Assembly (NCBI GenBank): GCA_019096065.1
Contig: JAGUCH010000006.1
Location: 3,678,001 to 3,742,000, forward strand
Source: Paracyclopina nana
Lineage: Eukaryota > Arthropoda > Copepoda > Cyclopoida > Cyclopettidae
DNA length: 64,000 nt
Reading direction: 5' to 3'
The notes under the pieces were generated by a model. The model was not told the DNA's origin, searched no databases, and saw nothing but the letters and a program-made list of their open reading frames with translations. Shown here one piece after another: positions 58,401 to 64,000 of the stretch. Position 1 is the stretch's first letter; each line of letters opens with the position of its first letter. Both the position numbers and the translations under genes were made by a program.

Positions 58401-60949
58401 GTGGGAATGCAGTTGTGTGGAAGGAGGATAAGAAGTACTATTTGGTTTTTGCATTCTCAAGAGTTTTACTCGAACAAAACGTGGGCGCGGTTGGACAACA
58501 CTCTTTTCGCCCACTCAATGAAAAAACCTCTCACGAGTAGGCTCCAGTAATAACGAATGCAGTAGTATGATTTACAAGGATCTTCATCGAGGCTTTGCCA
58601 ATTTGATGCGATCAACTTTCTCTCCTCTTGGCCTGCATTTGCAATAAGCCGCCATCGCATCCATAGCACACGCCCCATATTTCTGCTTGGCGCCGCTCTT
58701 AAATTCCAAAGATGGCGCAACGCGCAGCGGTGGGTCCATTACTCAGGCATTTTCTTACCTTTGCAGCCTTTGACACTGGAAATTGGCAAAATCCTAGAAT
58801 TGGAAGACGTGGACAAGGGCTTGGATGACTACAGAAGCACCTCATATTTGACCTTTGAGCAGTACAGATATTACCTCTTCAAGGAGGTCTTTTCTGCCCT
58901 GCCTGACTACATGTCTGTTCAAGATCAGGTGAAGAGTGAGGCAAAGGTGGACGAAGTTTGCTGGGAATTGTGCAAATCGAATTATTTGGAGAGAGACAAT
59001 CCAGTTCTGCCAGATGACTGCGTTTTCATGCTCTTCAGAATTTTCTCCATGCTGGGTGACATGGTGGAAAATGAAGACAGGGGCATGCCTGAGGTGGTCA
59101 TGGCTGCATCCGAGGTTGAAAGTGTGGCCTTCAGGTTCATGAGCAGCCTTGGCCAAGGCCCAGATTGGGATCCTGAGGAGTTTGACTCTGTGGTGGAGGT
59201 CATACCGGCCTTCAAATTTGGCATATTTGTCACTGTGCTGGAGAGCAAATATGCCAAAGACTTGGATGTGGGAGGCATGAGAGAAGCTGTCAAAGATATA
59301 CATGACTATTTTGTCAAAGATGTCGTCAAGAAGGGACACTTGGGCAAGAAGATGGACTACTTGCCAGCTTTCAAAGAGTGGTATTTTGTCTTACAGCCTC
59401 AGGTAAATAATAAAATAAAAAAATAAGTTCTAAAATTAAAGATATTTATTTATGAGTGCCTCGGTAGCGCAGTAGGCAGCGCGTCAGTCTCATAATCTGA
59501 AGGCCGTGAGTTCGAGCCTCACCCGGGGCAAAATTTTTTTTTCGTTTTTTACTTTTTCATTTGATTTTTTTCAGGCTCTGACAATGTACAGTGGATCCTC
59601 AGAAAAGGAGAAGAAAGGAGAAATTCAGATTGACGGCCAATGTAGAGTGGAAATTGTTCCGGATTCACATTCAAAGTCACCCATGAAGACTCCTGGCTCA
59701 AAAAGTCATAGCAAATTCAAGCTTTTTGCTAGCTTGAAAACGTACGAATTTCAAGCGGCTGATCACCGCACAAGGCTTCAATGGGTGAACGCATTCAAAA
59801 GTTGCATTGAGTATGCCGAAGAGCCCGTGCGGTACCAGAGAGCTTTGCTTGAAAAACGAAGAATAGCAAGACAAGAGGAGAAAGAGCGCGAAGAGGAAGA
59901 AGACATACGAAAAGCATCACACGAAGATTCTCTTGACCAGACCAAAATTGAGCTCGAACAAGAAAAACAGGTATTTTTCTCTTTCTTACATCGGTGTTTT
60001 ATGGTGACTGATCATTTGACTTAATCAAAGCTTGAAAGCACATTTTCACGCAACCTTTCTTTTCCAATTTTTATAGGCAAGAGCAATGGCGGAAGAGCAT
60101 GCGGCTACATTAATGCGACAAAAAGCAATAGAGGAAAAGAAGATGCGAGAGCTGGAGAAAATTCGCGAGTCCCTAGAAAAATGCCTAGAAGAGGAGAGGC
60201 AAGCCAAAAAGGACGAAGAAATCGTAAGGCAATTGCAGGCCCGAGTACTTGAAGAGGAATGGGGGCGTCGGGAGGCTTTGGAAAAATTGCAAGAAGAACA
60301 GCGAATAATGCTTGAAGAGGAGCGACGAAAACGCGAGGCTTTCGAAAGGCAACAACAGGAAAAAGAAAGTCAATTAAGGGGTAGTAACATTATGAATTCC
60401 CATAATTTATAGGCTAATAATGCGATTTTGCAGAGGCTCAAAAGTTGGTGGAAGATATGGAGAAAGAGAGGCGCAAATTGGACAAGCAATTGGATTTGGT
60501 GCAGGAAAAAACGAAGCGAGCCTACCTCAGCCAAGAAATCTTGGAGGCCAAAATGAAAGTAAGACTTCCATAGCATGTGCATTAACCAGTCGTTACCCAC
60601 ATGATCTGCATTTTTCCAGCTTCAGGAGCATGAACGCAATGTCGAGATGGACAAAGAAGCGTCGCGGACCAACACACTCAATCCCACGGCCTCATTTTAC
60701 GTAAGAGCCAATTCCAATGAAGGCCGTCGTGAAGGCCGGTCAGCCTACATGCTCATGAGGTCAGCCTCGATGAGGGAAACGTCCTACAGCCGCAGCATTC
60801 GGAGGTCGCGAATGAGGCCGCCATCAAACAATGATTCCACTTTGAGTGTAGCAAATACGACGGCCTCAGAAATGACATCACCAAATATTGCCATTGAAGA
60901 GGTCAATAGCAATGGCAGCAATTCAGAGGAAGCCATTCCAACTAACTAA
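55422..60949 (+). CDS. SWAP70: SWAP-70/DEF6 homologue
   Basis: PIP3-binding, Rac- and F-actin-linked signalling protein acting at the plasma membrane below PI3-kinase. Six exons join in phase: 55422-55523, 58767-59402, 59575-59970, 60077-60380, 60434-60558 and 60620-60949. They encode 630 residues, like DEF6 (631) and SWAP-70 (585). The N terminus (SVENAIWHAFDYLALEG, then KGLDDYRSTSYLTFEQYRYY) matches the family's helical EF-hand-like region. A PH domain at about 220-325 starts GHLGKKMDYLPAFKEWYFVLQ and ends with a helix containing RLQWVNAFKSCIEY. A charged coiled coil follows to about 535. The tail is serine/arginine-rich. The first intron is 3.2 kb and the second, 172 bp, houses a tRNA-Met gene. 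AATAAA is at 61060. The gene looks complete. Confidence 0.93.
55524..58766. other. SWAP-70 first intron
   Basis: A 3.2-kb intron with no supported nested gene. Overlapping frames near 56150-56540 on both strands look random. Confidence 0.5.
59458..59530 (+). tRNA. tRNA-Met (anticodon CAT) inside a SWAP-70 intron
   Basis: Identical over all 73 bases to the copy at 36631. It lies in the sense orientation within the 172-bp intron 59403-59574. The T-run after it (59535-59542) can serve both as Pol III terminator and, together with the following T-rich bases, as the polypyrimidine tract of the intron's acceptor. The three bases before it (AGT) are shared with the other copy; the rest of the flank differs. 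Confidence 0.95.
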
Positions 60950-62569
60950 TATCCTCTAACCCTTGCGGCATTTACTACTATATGCAACTCTCAAAAAAAG
61001 CAACAAGTATGCTAATAACAAGGAAGTTTGGCGCTATATTTTGTGTAAAATCTTTTGTAAATAAAGATGATGACCAAAACGCTTATACACTAACTACACT
61101 TTTCATTTGAATAGAAGGTATAGAAAATGTAGCTTTGTTCCCTTCACGCATGGGTAGTAAACTTTTCTGAATTTCTAGCCGCGAGCATCAATCTAATAGG
61201 CAAGATTCGGCTGACATTTTGCCACGTTAAAACGTGAGAAGATCGCCTTACTTCCTAGTATTTCAGTATGAATGGGAAAAAGCACTTTTTCATGGGTACG
61301 TTTATATTTTTGGCTTTCTTGAGAGCAAATATACTGTACTGCTATTCTCTCGAGAAAAATCACAAAATGCCATTGACCCAGATAATTTGGGGTCTTTAGA
61401 AAAGCAGCACAGTAGCAATCTATCTGTGTCAACATGGCTGATCAAGGTTTTTTATGCTAAAATTTGCTTTGTTGTCATAGGTAACTAAATTAGCTTGACT
61501 TTCTGGTGGGTGTTAGATTACATGTTGTCAAGGATTGTTTATGCTGAGTACTTGTCTTCCTCCCCATGTGCTAACATGCTTCAAAGGGAAGTTTCTTGAC
61601 TTTCTCTTTTTCTAAGCATATTACGTGAATTACTACGTAAGTATACCCATACATGCATCGTGCATTACCCTAGATCATCGACCGATAGCGAGACAGGTGG
61701 GCAATCTGTATACCTTAAACACAAACATGAGGTGTAGGAAATAGCAACATGAATGATAAGTCTCTGTTGCCAACTTGACCATCAGAATGAACAAGTTCAA
61801 TCAGACTGTGATGAATTAAGTGTGAGCTCTTGTCTGCTGCAGCTTGATTTTATGGGGGGGGGCTGCCTTCTTCTCACTCAGTGCGAGCTCGTGTGTTATT
61901 AAAACATGAGCACATATACAGAAGCTAGTAGCAGCTCTTTCATTTTTTTGATAGCCTGCTCATTTTTTGGAAAGCAGCAAGAAAATGAAATTTATCGTAA
62001 AGCGGCTAGCTCAACTCCCGCAGCAATTAAGCGTGAGGTAATTTGCCAACGCAGCCTCGATTGGGCGACAACGCGTGGCCTCGGAGGCCGCCGCGCTTCT
62101 GTTTCGAGCTGCACTTCAAGTCAGCAGCATCGTGGCCTCAGAAAAGCATTTTACCGTGAAATTCATAATTCCTACGAAGCAACACGACTGACATTAAGAA
62201 TTGAAGACATCACGCGTAGAAGACCTCTTCATTAGTACTGCGCTATGATGAAAAGAGTGAAAATCATAGAGTTGTCACTGTGAGTGAAATATGTTGTGGC
62301 TAATGGTGTGAGGTCTGATGAAAGCACTTTTTAGGTCAGCTAGGTGCTCGCAAAAAGCAGTTTAACGCGCTAAGCCTTTTTAGCGGAATGGGTAATGAAC
62401 TGTTTTTTCAGACTGTGCCTCTAAATTCTCAGGCTGTCAAGAAGTGAAAAGTTTCTAGCTAAAATACAGCCAAAAACATAATATACAAGTCTAAGTGTTT
62501 GCATTTGTTTGCAGGTGTGAGAAGAACATCATGATAAAGCCATGAAAAGTAGATACTGGCTCACTCAAT
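60950..62569. other. spacer and leader of the potassium channel gene
   Basis: No firm gene. A GC-rich patch at about 61990-62220 has an open frame ending 62235 and a possible donor (GCGTGAG before GTAATT near 62038). It may be a non-coding leader exon or promoter. An acceptor at 62514 opens the exon that carries the channel's start codon. Confidence 0.4.
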
Positions 62570-62604
62570 ATGCACACGACGTACCACAAGATATCTGCTC
62601 GTGA
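62531..62604 (+). promoter_or_regulatory. two upstream ORFs in the channel leader
   Basis: ATG at 62531 opens a five-codon frame ending 62545. A second ATG at 62542 opens a 20-residue frame that overlaps the true start and ends at 62604. Both lie in the same exon as the start codon at 62570 and would be met first by scanning ribosomes, so they could lower translation. Confidence 0.5.
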
Positions 62605-64000
62605 AAGGGACACAGCTCCACGCTATTACTACAAGAGGACCAAATCCTACACATGCTGCCAACGTATCAAGAACTTTTTACGTGCCATAATAGCCTTCTT
62701 CTTCACGCAAGTCGGTGTCTGTGCCCTCGTTGCAGTCTACATGGTGCTTGGAGCTCACATGTTTTCCAGCTTGGAAGCAGATTCGCAAATGGACTGTGCA
62801 GAAGCGGCCAATCTATCGAGAAATGCATTTGCCAAGGAGCTCTGGGAAATCACCATGAGGACGAACGTGCTCTTCCGGAATGAGTGGGAGAACATGACCA
62901 ATGATTTGCTCTACGAGTTCCAAAATGTCACTGTGGAAAATGTGAGAAAGGGCTACACAGGCAACGATGTGGGAGTGAAAATCTGGACTTTTTCCTCAGC
63001 TCTGATGTTTTCTTTGACTGTGTTCACAACAATAGGCAAGTAGTCGTTTCAGTTTTCCAGTGTGACAGAAGCACGTCAAGCCTCAAGAGTTGTCAAATGT
63101 GTGTCTGCTGCCTTAATTGCTCAAGCATTTTTCCCCAAGAAATTTTTCATGCTGACTTGGGAAGATGCATATTCAATATGGGTGTTAATGACCTAGCTTA
63201 AGGACAGCCTGCTTTCTCATGCTGCTTTAAAATGTGACATTCGCTTTATCTCAGTAATTAAATTGCAGTTTGGGCGAGAGCTGTCGAATATTCAATGTTT
63301 GTCATATGTGTCAATGGGACAGAAAGCAGACTCACAGTTTTCATATATACAGCATCTTGCTAAAATTGTTTGTTTACCTGCCCATTTACCTTTGAAAATA
63401 GTATATCTTTTCAGGATATGGAACCTTGACACCAAAAACAGACCTGGGCAAACTGATCACCATATTTTATGCTTTGCTGGGCATCCCGTTGATGTTGCTC
63501 TACATGACAACCATTGGTCACATCATGGGGAAAGGCTTCAAGTTTACCTACACAAAATTTTGCAGGTAGAATATCAAAGCTTTCAAAGGAGAAAATTATA
63601 AATTTGCTAATCAGGTGCAAGAAGCCATCAAAGACAATGCCATCAAAGGCAAGCTTGCCATCTGCCCTGGTCGATCCGGGGGACATTCCACCTCAATCAA
63701 TTGATTCCGGAGGCAGACATAGCAAGCAGAGCAGCTCCAGAAGTAAAATGAGCTCCAATTCTTCAAACAATGAAAACATGTCAAAAAGCCCATTTCTGAG
63801 GCCACTCAAAAGTTTCAAGAAAAAGAAGACCAGTGATGAAGAGACATCTAATACTCCAACAAGCATTTCCTATCGCAGGCCAAGTTTGATTGTCACTGAA
63901 GCTATCAATGATGGCAGCGGAGAAAACCAACTCAAGCCTCCAGAGTCTGTCTATAGTCCGCCATCTCCAGCACACTCACTGCTGAAAGCTCCAAATTTTC
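62570..64000 (+). CDS. two-pore-domain (K2P) potassium channel, 5' part
   Basis: Background potassium channel of the plasma membrane. Exons are 62570-63035, 63415-63565 and 63615 onward, open to the window edge. An in-frame TGA at 62543 supports the start at 62570. Order in the protein: basic cytoplasmic N terminus; first membrane helix at about 40-65 (FFFTQVGVCALVAVYMVLG); extracellular cap with Cys76 and three sequons (N81, N108, N119); first pore helix; and filter TTIGYGTLTPKTDLGK across intron 1. The second membrane helix (LITIFYALLGIPLMLLYM, TTIGHIMG) is followed by a long serine-rich cytoplasmic loop. The second pore and remaining helices lie beyond the window. Family membership is clear. 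The large loop recalls the TWK/Sandman or TRESK-like groups, but I cannot assign a subtype. The first intron begins with GC rather than GT. Confidence 0.93.

Overview
The window is nuclear DNA of an animal, almost certainly an arthropod and probably pancrustacean. It carries a chitin-binding RR-type cuticle protein gene, spliceosomal introns from about 45 bp to nearly 10 kb, AATAAA poly(A) signals, TATA plus TCAGT-type core promoters, and AT-rich non-coding DNA. I cannot name the species. All coding models below were joined by hand from splice sites and reading phase; no similarity search was run.

Layout, left to right. 1-6.1 kb is gene-poor, with a possible terminal exon of a one-pass membrane protein (1974-2197) and two small inverted-repeat transposons (722-1725 and 3423-3810). 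6.1-6.9 kb is the cuticle protein gene with a clear TATA/initiator promoter. 7.5-11.1 kb is a nine-exon gene for the eIF4E transporter 4E-T, followed head-to-tail by a two-exon LDAH-type lipid-droplet hydrolase (11.5-12.5 kb). 12.5-17.5 kb has no firm gene, apart from a 154-bp MITE. 17.5-18.9 kb is the coding exon of an unrecognised proline-rich protein whose tyrosine motifs (YEEI, YDVP, YVKM) make it look like a signalling scaffold.

23.4-41.5 kb on the minus strand is a long PH-PTB docking protein gene of the Dok-7/IRS/FRS2 kind. At least one PH exon could not be located. Its introns hold one tRNA-Met gene and an inverted pair of tRNA-Ser genes. 44.9-49.8 kb is a complete-looking PIF/Harbinger transposon with 17-bp terminal repeats, a 3-bp target duplication, an intact Myb/SANT-like gene and, converging on it, an intact DDE transposase gene. 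51.9-52.2 kb (minus) is a small TATA-driven single-exon gene of unknown function. 52.5-53.6 kb (minus) is phosphoglycerate mutase with a presequence-like N-terminal extension. 54.6-54.9 kb is another MITE.

55.4-61.1 kb (plus) is a SWAP-70/DEF6 homologue with a second tRNA-Met gene inside a 172-bp intron. From 62.5 kb to the right edge is the start of a two-pore-domain potassium channel gene, cut by the window, whose first coding intron uses a GC donor inside the selectivity-filter codons.

The genes do not form an operon or an obvious pathway. Two docking-type proteins and SWAP-70, a known PI3-kinase effector family, lie within 45 kb, but I treat that as coincidence. The main structural interest is the apparently recent autonomous Harbinger, the tRNA inside a short intron, the GC-AG intron of the channel gene, the unknown scaffold protein and several small candidate genes.
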